Source: Hoplostethus atlanticus (taxonomy: Eukaryota; Chordata; Actinopteri; Trachichthyiformes; Trachichthyidae). From it: 64,000 nucleotides of DNA. Positions 38,392 to 44,265 of this stretch are shown one piece after another. The notes under the pieces are model-generated. The model was not told where the DNA came from. It did no database searches and was given only the letters and a program-made list of their open reading frames with translations. The stretch spans positions 6,061,001 to 6,125,000 of the forward strand of contig JAXDDX010000010.1 of assembly GCA_034670405.1 (NCBI GenBank). Direction: 5' to 3'. Each line of letters starts with the position of its first letter. Positions within the stretch are counted from its first letter, which is position 1. The translations under genes were made by a program, and so were the position numbers.

Positions 38392-38991
38392 ACAGAGCCC
38401 TTTTAATTGAAAACCAACTCAGCAGACATGGTGGTCTTGTCCTTAGCGAGGCGTTCCAGTAACCGAAAGGTCTCACATTCGATCCATATCACCCTTGAGC
38501 AAGGTACCAAACTCTCGGTATCTGCCAGGGAAACTACCCTTGACGCTGTACTATTAAGAGTAATTAGGTTCAGGTTTTACAAAACGACACTGAGGAGGAC
38601 AGGAAACAGTATGCATGTTTACCAGTTTGCATGCAGTTTGATGCAATGTTCTCCCCCATAGAAGAGAAAAAGACAGAATGACATGCATCAGGGAAATCAA
38701 TGCAGTCTGACAATCTGGTTTAAGAGGAAACAAACTATTTCTTGAGAAGTCTGTGGTCTCTGGAATACCTGGCATACTTCATTGTCACTACGTAGAGCAG
38801 AAGTGGGTGTGTAACGCTGAGCTGGACCATTACAGATAAAATGATAATCCTGATAACTCGATCTTGGTCTTGATTTGAAGAGCACAGATATTTTGCTGCA
38901 CTCTTCCACATGAAATGAAATGTTTCTATATTGCTCATACTGAAATAGTGATACTTACATACAGTGGAGCTTGTTGTGGATTGATTTTCAT
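3233..38991 (-). CDS. akap13: akap13 (AKAP-Lbc), N-terminal ~1172 codons in ten exons, 3' part off the left edge
   Basis: Join on the minus strand: 38991-38959, 33873-33720, 31071-30926, 30453-30282, 26382-26199, 24382-24187, 23933-21606, 20122-20037, 8688-8634, 3396-3233. Seen: every intron is GT-AG and all nine junction phases agree (0,1,0,1,2,0,1,0,1). The total is 3516 nt if two single surplus bases are discounted in the large exon. Known of the family: AKAP13 is a cytoplasmic scaffold that anchors PKA (and binds PKC and PKD) and activates RhoA through a DH-PH module. The N-terminus starts with the family signature MK-NPQQAPLYG, followed by an ankyrin-like segment, a long acidic disordered stretch and a Ser-rich linker. 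The C1, DH, PH and coiled-coil parts are not in this window. Inference: a functional gene whose two frame disruptions are probably sequence errors. The main promoter is not settled. Confidence 0.93.
4709..4845 (+). repeat. tRNA-derived SINE-like copy
   Basis: A-box-like agctcatcgggtagagcgag and a degraded B-box (ggggtgctattcccaccgat), followed by a tail ending taaggcactgtggaataaaa. It belongs with the copies at 147, 47434 and 62376. Confidence 0.6.
5473..5660 (+). repeat. dispersed repeat family F copy
   Basis: Blocks gtctgcaggttttcattcca, ttcaaccagagaggagga and atcagtgaagt. Other copies: 15507-15640, 63088-63235 (both plus strand) and 39455-39605 (inverted). Ends tend to read like tggttgagtaccactgc. 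Confidence 0.65.
6285..6370 (+). repeat. dispersed repeat family B copy
   Basis: Blocks tatcaatgagctcaacagca, gaatatgcttcatttc and ttagatcaccaacat. Fuller copies: 11820-11965, 12665-12800 and 61320-61445 (plus strand); 37225-37345 and 53495-53590 are inverted. Full copies end in aaggaggtcaagggtcagag. Confidence 0.6.
7247..7327 (+). repeat. (GA)n microsatellite
   Basis: About 40 GA units, nearly perfect. Followed at 7455-7640 by a separate CT-rich tract built on cttcctt units. Translated frames over both are artefacts. Confidence 0.95.
8634..8688 (-). CDS. akap13: akap13 coding exon 9 (residues 1100-1117)
   Basis: Seen: a strong acceptor (gtttctctgcag), 55 nt reading IHRDKEASFLQPSSAQHT, and a perfect donor (ACAG then gtaaga). 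Entry phase 0 and exit phase 1 match both neighbours. The exon sits alone between introns of 11.3 kb and 5.2 kb. The sequence is too short for a firm alignment; in AKAP13 this position holds the poorly conserved stretch just before the GSDSDLF motif. It is open in only one useful frame. Being small and 55 nt long, skipping it would shift the frame. Confidence 0.85.
9066..9154 (+). repeat. compound (TG)n(GA)n microsatellite
   Basis: Eight TG units pass into about 37 GA units. Confidence 0.95.
9649..9680 (+). repeat. short 9-bp tandem repeat
   Basis: Unit gtaagccca in about four copies, ending in gttgaacc. Confidence 0.8.
10532..10959 (+). repeat. cluster of four TG/CA microsatellites
   Basis: TG at 10532-10556, then CA at 10711-10735, 10779-10804 and 10921-10959. 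Long translated frames on both strands here (126 and 135 residues) consist of Thr-His or Val-Cys repeats and are not genes. Confidence 0.95.
11110..11138 (+). repeat. short (ATCTTA)n hexanucleotide repeat
   Basis: Four near-perfect units, tatcttaatcttaatcttaa and onward. Confidence 0.85.
11165..11400 (+). repeat. dispersed repeat family D copy
   Basis: Blocks aggcgttggtccagaacagc, ttcagtttgccttg, ctctattggaggga and taagcatgatggga, with ttggcagttag near the right end. It shares these with 27335-27526 and 44090-44265. An isolated end piece, tttattttggcggttac, stands at 9871-9892. Confidence 0.65.
11456..11530 (+). repeat. fragment of a fish repeat with ttcaattcaataagctttattg
   Basis: The motif ttcaattcaataagctttat followed by attgccaaagcttgca is typical of a dispersed teleost repeat. 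It is called from memory of the motif; a second short attcaattcaattcattcaa piece is at 30556-30580. Confidence 0.45.
11574..11620 (+). repeat. (TG)n microsatellite
   Basis: About 23 TG units. Confidence 0.95.
11690..11810 (-). repeat. tRNA-SINE-like piece, inverted relative to 63220-63395
   Basis: The string cacagggaggtcagaggtca and what follows (gggtcagctacagagct) is the reverse complement of 63345-63390. The element ends with gtttgaacccgggtcctttg and ctagaccactctgctgcc. Confidence 0.6.
11820..11965 (+). repeat. dispersed repeat family B copy
   Basis: Near-complete copy: ctcatccagagagacttcca, gtaagaataagcttcaattc, ttagatcaccattacaagca, aaggaggtcaagggtcagag. Directly follows the SINE-like piece before it. 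Confidence 0.65.
12665..12800 (+). repeat. dispersed repeat family B copy
   Basis: Blocks cttccagagagacgtccaat, gctagaatacgctttgattc, gaggaggtcaagggtcagag. It is preceded by a gaactggtgtcctctgggtg and accactagaccaccctg stretch, which is also the order found in the preceding copy. Confidence 0.65.
13355..14016 (+). repeat. 24-bp minisatellite, about 27 units
   Basis: Seen: unit agtacctccctgtccacacc followed by tacc, repeated about 24 times in register from 13438, with three looser units before. Unit variants alternate (cctgtcc, ccaatcc, ctattcc, and cccggtacctt types) and form three-unit blocks that recur. One unit near 13946 is 23 nt. Because 24 is a multiple of three, long open frames appear on both strands (13268-14056 plus; 13351-13959 minus); these look like by-products. 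It lies in intron 8 of akap13. Confidence 0.95.
14720..14960 (+). repeat. LINE-type 3' tail-like fragment
   Basis: Reads ggaacgacctgcctgaggag-like, then cacttcttaaaactcgcttt and gaagcactttgcaac, the order seen at the 3' end of many fish LINEs. A second copy with the same order is at 25925-26150, ending in a run of tta units. Confidence 0.5.
15507..15640 (+). repeat. dispersed repeat family F copy
   Basis: Blocks gtggttttcagccatgtgcc, gtctgcaggtttacattcca, accttcaaccagagaggagg and aatcagtgaagtcag. Continuous match to the copies at 5473 and 63088. Confidence 0.65.
16581..16692 (+). repeat. (GA)n microsatellite
   Basis: About 40 GA units to 16661, with a short second run at 16679-16692. Confidence 0.95.
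16816..16854 (+). repeat. (TG)n microsatellite
   Basis: About 19 TG units. Confidence 0.95.
17021..17240 (+). repeat. (CA)n of 87 bp followed by (CAGA)n
   Basis: CA units 17021-17107, then 83 bp of unique sequence, then about twelve CAGA units (17191-17240). The minus-strand frames of 109-143 residues here are Val-Cys and Ser-Val-Cys-Leu runs, not proteins. Confidence 0.95.
18985..19085 (+). repeat. dispersed repeat family A copy, partial
   Basis: Blocks taggcatttagctgcactcc, ttcagtgtcctactat and gggacactttaacgggacac followed by atggctgctg. Confidence 0.55.
20037..20122 (-). CDS. akap13: akap13 coding exon 8, acidic (residues 1071-1099)
   Basis: Seen: acceptor cgtttctccag, phase 1 entry (G plus AG gives Glu), then MDVVVSEDMADG and two near-identical acidic blocks (DGPGEEE, DGPAEEED), donor AGG then gtaagc in phase 0; 86 nt. 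The blocks come from an imperfect 21-nt duplication. AKAP13 has an acidic segment with EMPDVKAEDEVD in this region as I recall it, so EMDVVVSED is a reasonable counterpart. The exon is short and biased in composition, but its phase links the large exon to the next one exactly. The in-frame ATG at its start is probably internal, although it could serve a shorter isoform. Confidence 0.82.
20123..21605. other. akap13 intron 7
   Basis: Short intron with a (TG)n tract (20964-21003), a C11 run (20751-20761), and otherwise unremarkable AT-rich sequence. No exon candidates. Confidence 0.6.
20964..21003 (+). repeat. (TG)n microsatellite
   Basis: Twenty TG units. Confidence 0.95.
21606..23933 (-). CDS. 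akap13: akap13 large acidic exon, with two frame disruptions (residues ~296-1070)
   Basis: Seen: acceptor tgttctgtag, phase 0 (GVSTLELQSES), 2328 nt, donor CCAAG then gtgggt. The product is low complexity, rich in E, S, D, G, T and P, with no globular domain, as expected for the giant exon of AKAP13. Reading runs in one frame to about 23,000, a second frame between about 23,000 and 22,800, and a third frame from about 22,800 to the end. Each shift equals one surplus base (or two missing). The C-terminal end PEEVMEKALDAV aligns with IEEAASRIVDAV of the Ht31 PKA-binding helix. The small repeat TADVTADVTAEG comes from a 12-nt duplication near 21770. The donor phase (1) fits the next exon only if both shifts are corrected, so the protein is probably intact in the animal. 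Confidence 0.93.
24187..24382 (-). CDS. akap13: akap13 coding exon 6 (residues 230-295)
   Basis: Seen: acceptor ttttgcggcag, with G completing the split Gln codon; then QAEADAGTERGTETLQ, later LPKLNTHTLTLGVQPG, ending EQLQHLICHLHAK at donor AAG then gttagt, phase 0; 196 nt, open throughout. In recalled AKAP13 the segment after the ankyrin-like part has a RELDIYTLT motif followed further on by a KLMNIQQQLMKT helix. The KLNTHTLT and LQRSVEQLQHLI stretches here resemble those two in order. Similarity is weaker than in the neighbouring exons, so support rests mainly on splice sites and on phase agreement at both ends. The intron to the large exon is only 253 nt. Confidence 0.88.
24383..26198. other. 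akap13 intron 5
   Basis: Holds a two-unit ttaggg string near 25330, an unidentified stretch (25360-25920) and a LINE-tail-like fragment (25925-26150). Short frames over it have no recognisable product. Confidence 0.5.
26199..26382 (-). CDS. akap13: akap13 coding exon 5, ankyrin-like segment (residues 169-229)
   Basis: Seen: acceptor tctccttcag, phase 1 entry (Asp), donor ACA CA then gtaagt in phase 2; 184 nt. It encodes PQETLLHFSARRGLTRVAVF, LLQQPGAREAL, then NRQGHTPVAIAALQGHQHLH and RLLT. These are two degenerate ankyrin-type units: the LLHFSARRGL and GHTPVAIAAL motifs carry the typical TPL-helix pattern (here LLH and TPV). AKAP13 and ARHGEF28 have the same pair (recalled: ETLMHFAVRLGL, EGATPVSLAL). 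Ankyrin units bind proteins; the specific partner cannot be read from sequence. This is the best conserved exon of the set and anchors the gene identification. Confidence 0.95.
26650..26900 (+). repeat. dispersed repeat family E copy
   Basis: Blocks taaagctgcactgagcaact, gcacacagcatattcatgtt, aaaggatatcaaagggacag and ctttctccggacggagcgct. The second copy, 59190-59420, has the same blocks in the same order (taaaactgcaccaggcaact, gcacacagcacgctcatgtc, aaaggacaccaaagggacga, tttctctggacggagccttg). Confidence 0.7.
27335..27526 (+). repeat. dispersed repeat family D copy
   Basis: Blocks gggcgctggttcaccatgag, ccaccagaacagcttcaatg, actgactctacaagtggctg, and the end ctttattttggcagttacct. The right end joins the next element without spacer. 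Confidence 0.65.
27525..27780. mobile_element. non-autonomous TIR element (MITE), copy 1
   Basis: Left end tgtattcagtgatgcagtgg, right end reverse-complemented atacagacgtggatgtagcg followed by gaggataaac. The TIR is shared with the copies at 56939-57258 and 60119-60396. No coding capacity. The cagtgatgtagtgg core resembles hAT-type termini; this is inference. Confidence 0.65.
29204..29244 (+). repeat. (TG)n microsatellite
   Basis: Twenty TG units. Confidence 0.95.
30282..30453 (-). CDS. akap13: akap13 coding exon 4 (residues 112-168)
   Basis: Seen: acceptor cttcacccag, phase 0 entry (VSTAGRVDGLDG), donor ACTG then gtgaga in phase 1; 172 nt. The core reads LDESLALALSHLKLPPGW followed by SLLGKKLTDST. 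Recalled AKAP13 has LDKKLVLAFRHLKLPTEW and NVLGTDQSLHD at this point, so the helix-rich segment just ahead of the ankyrin-like region is conserved. The first 20 residues, which correspond to the less conserved loop after QFL, differ strongly from mammals. An alternative start of the exon is unlikely, because the phase set by the previous exon fits only this acceptor. Confidence 0.93.
30926..31071 (-). CDS. akap13: akap13 coding exon 3 (residues 63-111)
   Basis: Seen: acceptor ctccctgcag, phase 1 entry (G plus CC gives Ala), then HDCCEAVWVTLC, later HRFCFVQDLAFDMAQFL, and donor CTA then gtgagt in phase 0; 146 nt. In AKAP13 I recall HDCCETVKVQLC and FHFVQDEAYDAAQFL, a close match in order. The stretch between them (SLSPEDPEACLGRVASLAK) is more divergent. 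No domain name beyond the AKAP13/ARHGEF28 N-terminal region can be given. The 473-nt intron to the next exon is the second shortest among the resolved ones, so this and the next exon would normally be transcribed and spliced as a pair. Confidence 0.93.
31072..33719. other. akap13 intron 2
   Basis: Mostly plain intron. A family C repeat lies at 32740-32930 and an A14 run near 33333. The stretch 33360-33510 is repeat-free and carries ATTAG cores (see findings). No exon is required here by phase. Confidence 0.55.
32740..32930 (+). repeat. dispersed repeat family C copy
   Basis: Blocks gggagctgcccagtacaacc, atagtcttctcctattggcc, cttgctcgagggcacctgga and cattcgaaccaacaaccttc. The most complete copy of this family in the window. 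Confidence 0.65.
33720..33873 (-). CDS. akap13: akap13 coding exon 2 (residues 12-62)
   Basis: Seen: acceptor after a CT-rich tract (ctgtgttcag) and donor CCCG then gtaagc; 154 nt, entering in phase 0 and leaving in phase 1. It reads GRRVITVQLCDEEL, then VDYFLLFAGSTQRHLTST, and ends near ALCPG. Recalled AKAP13 has DCVVTVLLAEED, VVFYLVFLGSTLRHCTST and TIAPG at the same places, so the order and spacing match. This beta-rich N-terminal region is shared by AKAP13 and ARHGEF28; I know no catalytic role for it. It is specific to the long, full-length isoform. The ATG exon lies 5.1 kb upstream. The overlapping plus-strand frame across it is a shadow. Confidence 0.94.
34447..34590 (+). repeat. dispersed repeat family C copy
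   Basis: Blocks gaccagtacaaccacagtct, cttgctcaagggcacctcgg and gggatttgaactggtgacct, ending in an attatt run. Confidence 0.65.
37225..37345 (-). repeat. dispersed repeat family B copy, inverted
   Basis: Reads tgacctttgacctctttaat, tggtgatctaggaaatgaag, cttattctactgttctac: the reverse complement of the 61320-61445 layout. Confidence 0.6.
37654..37708 (+). repeat. interrupted (CA)n microsatellite
   Basis: CA units broken by CG dinucleotides (cgcgcacgcac). Confidence 0.9.
38355..38388 (+). repeat. (CA)n microsatellite
   Basis: Seventeen CA units, next to a tRNA-SINE-like piece. Confidence 0.95.
38430..38545 (+). repeat. tRNA-derived SINE-like fragment
   Basis: A-box-like tgtccttagcgaggcgttcc, then taaccgaaaggtctcacatt and a B-box-like cattcgatcc, then cttgagcaaggtaccaaac, the usual order at the 5' end of fish tRNA-SINEs. 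Lies about 0.4 kb from the akap13 start exon. Confidence 0.6.
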
Positions 38992-39002
38992 GTCCCTGGA
39001 CA
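38959..39002 (-). CDS. akap13: akap13 start exon (11 nt 5' UTR plus codons 1-11)
   Basis: Seen: the minus strand has a strong acceptor (pyrimidine-rich tract ending in ttacag), then 11 untranslated bases, then ATG at 38991-38989. It reads MKINPQQAPLY and stops at a perfect donor (TAT then gtaagt) in phase 0. The next exon opens with GGG AGG, so the junction reads APLY-GRR. As I recall it, mammalian AKAP13 starts MKLNPQQAPLYG, so ten of the first eleven residues match and the start is firm. The exon begins with an acceptor, so at least one untranslated exon must lie to the right. This coding segment is too short to show as an ordinary ORF. Confidence 0.92.
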
Positions 39003-39454
39003 CTGTAAAGAGAAAAGCAAAGTTAGTGAGACTTATATTAGACAATGTTACTCAACAACCATCCATTACAAAAAGATCATGGGTGTGTGAAGCGTACATC
39101 ATCATCAAACTAGGTCTGTGTGTGTCCGTCACTTGGTTCTTCCCTTGATGAAGGGAAAAATGGTTGGGGGGTTGAATTTCTCATATTGTTTATGTTCTAA
39201 TATCACTGTCTATGTGTTTATCATGTTGCACTGTCTATCTGTCTTGTGATCTTGTTGACTTGTCTGTGAGCCCCAGGAAGAGGAGTGGTGGCCGAGGCAT
39301 CAGCTAGCAGGGTTCATTCCCAAAACGAGACATCAACCACTGGAGAAATGTGACTACTACTTTTCCAAAATGATTGCTGACACTCACGCTTGAATACTAC
39401 TGACATTATTAGTAACTTTCTAGCTCAGCTGCGTGCAACCAGGAGCCATCTGTA

Positions 39455-39605
39455 TGTAGGATGTCATTCCAACACCACAGCCGCTGGTTTAACTGATTAG
39501 TTCCTCCTCTGTGGTTGAAGGTGTGCTCATCAGCTGCTGTAATGTTTGGCTGGAATAACAACCATGCATACACACATGGCTCTCGTCTCTCTGTGGAGAA
39601 TGGTT
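39455..39605 (-). repeat. dispersed repeat family F copy, inverted
   Basis: Reads aactgattagttcctcctct, gtggttgaaggtgtgctcat and aatgtttggctggaataaca, the reverse complement of the 15507-15640 layout. Confidence 0.6.
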
Positions 39606-41164
39606 GCAGACCGCTGATCCAGAGGCTGTTTTCAAATATCAAACAAACATCAGGTAACATTTTGTCCAAAACGGATGTATAGCAACTCTAGCCAGTGCAG
39701 AACACCGGTGACGCCAAGGTGGCTGCTAAGCCTTCAGCTAACACCATGACCCTGGCACCGCTCCCATCACCCAGTGGGAGGCTAACACACACACAGACAC
39801 ACACAGTTTAATCAACCCAGCCAACTCTTTATCTGTGCTCAGTTATTCAAAGACAGCAGCCAAATGCCAAATGACTCAGTATGACAGAAACTTTGCGTGA
39901 GCTCTAGGCCCCCCCTGCCTCTTCAGATCACCCAGGGCGTACTGGGTGTTCACCAAGCAAGATCATAAAGACAGTTCACCACCTTGCCTCCTCAACGTGG
40001 GCTTAACCATGCAGGGAAGACCAGTTGGAGGGATTTACCAGCTTGTCTTCACGTTTGATTCCCAGTCTGGGACGCAAGACTCAAAGCCTTTTTCTGGGCA
40101 CCAGGTCATGAGCAGTGGGTGTGTAATTACAATTAAACAACAGTATTACGGCTGCAGACCTGAGGAGGAACGGATTGGAAACCTTTTTTTTTTTTGTTTC
40201 ATCCCGCGGAAGAGACAGTGGCGTGCTTGCATTCATCATTGAGTCAGGAGGTTTCAGGGGCCTGTATTCGCCACAGTTTGGAGAGACAATTTTCTTTTGT
40301 TTGCTGTTCCCTGGCACTAAAACAAGTCCTTTCTACTGGCCTCGGTGGTCAGCAATGCATTAATCACATGAACCCCACGGCGGGGGAGGCAGCGACAAAG
40401 GCCAGGACCTAATGAGTTCAGCGGAGAACACCAACAGAGTCAATGTTGGGCCTGACGGAGCGCTGAACCGCAGCCAGGCCAATTCACTTTTTGCCGCCCA
40501 ATCCAAACATTTTTCCACTTTTCTGCTCGATAAATAGGCTGGAGCTAGAATTAGGCAGATCAGGTAAGGGGATAATCAGTAGCTCTAATAATACTCTGGA
40601 GTCTAATCCTCTTGCCTTAAGTGCACTGGGCCAGAGACTAGCTTCCTCGCCACATGCAGTGACTGACAGAACAGTTTCCCTTAGCTCATAACTTCATTTG
40701 TGGTGGGTAGGGCATCTGGGGGGTGGGGGACTTTTCAAAGATCATCTGAGGGAACAAATGTTCAATGCAAATGTTCAAGAATGTTCAGACTCCGCTAGCA
40801 GCCGGGGTAATGTCACGTCGCGGGCGGTAACATCCAAAGTTGTGAACAATTACGTTCCGCGGTCGAGTCGATATCAGCATCAGATTTTTTTTTAGGTCAC
40901 ACCGCCCTTGTCCGTCTAGCAGGTGATGTCTGCCTCACACAAGCGGATGAGGAAAAAAAAAAGGCGTGTGCGTGCGGTGTGTTTACAAGCAACAGCTGAG
41001 TGAGATTAGTCTCTGGTGTGTCAGAGAACAAAACGTGATGCCTTAGAGATCCATTTAGATCTATTTCTATGTATTAACGTGCCACAGATGAGCCTATGTC
41101 TGGGAAACATGACTATGACTGGTAGAGTCTCAACAAGCTCATTGGTTCTTTAACATCCGGCCAT

Positions 41165-41275
41165 TTTGGACACTTAGCTGATGCTCTACACCTACTGAGC
41201 AGGTTCGGTGTCTTGCTCAAGGACACTTCAACATCACACAGACTTGCAGTGGCCTTTCAGTTATGAGAAATCTTA
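41165..41275 (+). repeat. dispersed repeat family A copy, partial
   Basis: Blocks cacttagctgatgctctaca, gagcaggttcggtgtcttgc, tcaaggacacttcaacatca. Confidence 0.6.
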
Positions 41276-41449
41276 CTTATCACCATGTGACCCTATCCAT
41301 TACCCAATGTGGAAAAATCTGTTACCAGGAAATAGGTGTGCTGCTACGTACACCTAACCTTTAACCGTAATTCATCCAGGTTGGTTTGCTGAGCTCCGTG
41401 CTTTTTTTCCATCCCCACCCTGCTTCACATTGAGACAGTTCTACACATT

Positions 41450-41540
41450 CACCCCTGGGAGCTGCCAAGTACAACCACAGTCTCCTACTGGAATGGTTTA
41501 GTGCCTTGCTCAAGAGCATCTCAGCAGTTGCCGGTGAGAG
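41450..41540 (+). repeat. dispersed repeat family C copy, partial
   Basis: Blocks gggagctgccaagtacaacc, acagtctcctactggaatgg, cttgctcaagagcatctcag. Confidence 0.6.
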
Positions 41541-41667
41541 AATTTGTCATTGACTATCACATCCGGATTTTCCCAGCCTATCTGTACAGCATAGCATGCA
41601 GGGCAGCTTGCTATTTGTGCACGTACCGTCTTAAAACAGCTAAAAATACTTTCATATTTTACAAGTT

Positions 41668-41838
41668 TGGGATTCAGTTGACACCCTTATCCACAGTGAA
41701 TTCCAACGAGTGAGCAGGTGAGGGGTTCAGCACAGTGCTCAAGGACACTTCAACGGGACACACATTGGCTGACCTTTAACCTCTGACCTTTAGGTGTACA
41801 AGGTGGTACTCTAACCACTAGGCCACCCTGCCACCCAC
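41668..41838 (+). repeat. dispersed repeat family A copy, near complete
   Basis: Blocks cacccttatccacagtgaat, gagtgagcaggtgaggggtt, gctcaaggacacttcaacgg, cctctgacctttaggtgtac and ctctaaccactaggccaccc. Confidence 0.7.
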
Positions 41839-44089
41839 CAGCTTCACTGCTTTGACGTGGTTAGCTTCTGAGTTTTCTCTCATACGGCGAAGAAGCCGCT
41901 GTTACAGGAAGTCGATTCATTTTCATTGCGTCATCACAGGATGAGAATATGAGCCCATGGGTTGATTTAGTTTGATATTGTGACATCCTTCCAATACTTC
42001 CTCTTGGTGTGACTTGCAAACCCAGACTCGTTAGCAAGCCAGAAGCAGCAGCAAATATAAATTTCCTCCCACCTGAAGAGGAAGTTGTAGGCTTCTTCCT
42101 CTGAGACCGTGTAATGAAAAGAACATATTGTCGTGTTTTCTTTAGCCTGGATGTTATACACTACAATGAAATTAGTATACTGTCAAATAAACCTCAACAG
42201 CGTCTCTCAACCAACTATTTAATACATTTCCAAGCAAGTCCTTTTTTTGGGTTCATGCAAATGAAGCAGTAGTTCAGCAAGTATGCAGTAAAATGTGGGA
42301 CTTCTTCAAAGGTTACATCTGTAGGTCACTTTCTTACTGCAATTGGAAATCAATTCCACGGAAGGGCTACACAGTTCACTGCAGAAACGGCAACACTGAA
42401 CACTGCAATTTCTGAATCACAAGAGGGTGTCATATTTTCTCTGCGGTAACGGACTTCCAGACTGCTGATATTCTGCTGCCGTGGATAATCCCTGGTCAGG
42501 TCACATGGCAGGGAAAATCCTTCAATATACTGAAACTAAACAAACATTAGAATCTCATCTTTCTCCCTGTACTTTTGCTTTTCAAGTGCTGAAAAAAGTA
42601 CGTAGTGATAATAACAGTAATGTGTTCACATGTACCGCAGTTATTTGAAAACAGGATGTTTATGTCAGTACTGTGCAGTGTTATTATATGCAGTGAATAT
42701 ACTCAGCCAAATGTGGCCAATACTTTGTTAGATTTTAGTTTTACTTGGAAAAAGCAATAGGCCTAAGTGCTTGTCAAAATGATAGCATGCAATGAACTTC
42801 CTGATATTTTTAGTGAGATCCATTATCAGACTCATAAACCTGCCCTGAGTTGCACCATCAAACATATATTCTTATCTTTAAAACCTATTTTCCTCGGAGA
42901 AGGCTGGCAAATAACAACCTGCGTATCATCCGTCTAACCCAGAAAAGGCCTTGTGTCCAAACCAAACTCAAAACACCACTTCTCTTCTCTGGTAACAGAG
43001 TAAGAACCTTGAGAAATTACATCCTGTAAGCTCAGCCCTACCGCCACCCGACACCTGTTTACAGAGATTACACTCCGTCTAAAACAGTAGATCCAGGAAG
43101 CGGTCTTCAGTCCAGCTCCTTAAAGTCTCCATTATAGCAGAAACTACCTTTGAACTGCTGTTAAAACAGACTTCTCTTCCTCTGCACGCAGCAAGGCGAC
43201 AAAGAGGCAGGGCATCGGCCACGTTCACGTGCGCAGCCATCTCAAATGGAGCAATAAATCAAAAATCAAACAAGGCCCTTCAATGCTGGGAGTGGACCAG
43301 AGTCAGGGGTCTGAATGGACCAGTTATGGCTTCCACAGGTCCCCTGGCTATCAAAATACACTATAATAGCCATGTGACTGCAGCATGAATGGAAGGATAA
43401 ATAGGATTACCTTCACAACGCATTAAATCGGACGGTCTCTTACACACCTACCAGTTGTCAACTGAGTTTTCGACAACACAGCCACATACCAGTCAGACAG
43501 TACAAACTGATACTATATTACTCAATATGAAAGACTTTCTTGTTGCTCTGTCTGTAAATAAATAATTAAAGTTGTCTGTGGCAACATCTCCCGTGGAAAA
43601 AAGACATCCTTGACCTTGATGGGAATAACGTGGACAAGGTAGAATAAATAAATACCACATTCACTAAATACTAAATGCTATTAAGTAAATAAATAAGTAC
43701 TAATATTATAAATGGTAAGTCTAGTATGCAAGATCACTGCAGGCTGCATAATATTACTGGATCATTAATAAGGGAGAAGGGAAAACTTCTAGGCTAGCCT
43801 GCGTTTACCAAGTGGAGCTGAGAAAAGTGTTTGAAAGCAAGATTACTTTGATCTCTGCTACTTTGACTTCAATTTCAGAAAAGCTGGCTGCTTCTATGTG
43901 GTACACTTCATCTGTAAAGCTGCAAAAACACCAACTTAGCTTGTCTGGATGAAACTTGAGTCTGTTTAGGAATAGCTTTATTACACACAAACTGCTGCTA
44001 TCACACCTGTTAGCCAAAATACTTGATTCCAGATCATCCAAGTGAAATATGTTCCAGCCTACCATCACCTGTGTGTCAATAACCATTCG

Positions 44090-44265
44090 ATTTAAGTACA
44101 TGCAAAACATCAAGGTAACCGCCAAAATAAAGAAAACGCTGATGTAATAGGGCGTTGGTTCACCATGAGCTGCCAGAACAGCTTCAGTGTGCCTTGGTAT
44201 TGATTCTACATGTGTCTGATCTCTATTGGAGCTATGGCACACCCTAAGCATGATGGGATTCATTT
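44090..44265 (+). repeat. dispersed repeat family D copy
   Basis: Blocks aaggtaaccgccaaaataaa, gggcgttggttcaccatgag, ccagaacagcttcagtgtgc, ctctattggagctatgg, taagcatgatgggattc. Here the gtaaccgccaaaataaag end is on the left, the reverse complement of the right end seen at 27505-27526, so the element has inverted ends. Confidence 0.65.

Larger units (their letters stand above)
33874..38958. other. akap13 first coding intron
   Basis: Contains a family C copy (34447-34590), one end of a ggctgcacaata MITE (to 34802), a possibly conserved stretch (35190-35640), TG/GA and CA tracts (35942-35975, 37654-37708, 38355-38388), a family B copy inverted (37225-37345) and a tRNA-SINE-like piece (38430-38545). 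Overlapping frames at 36592-36911 are unexplained. Confidence 0.55.
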
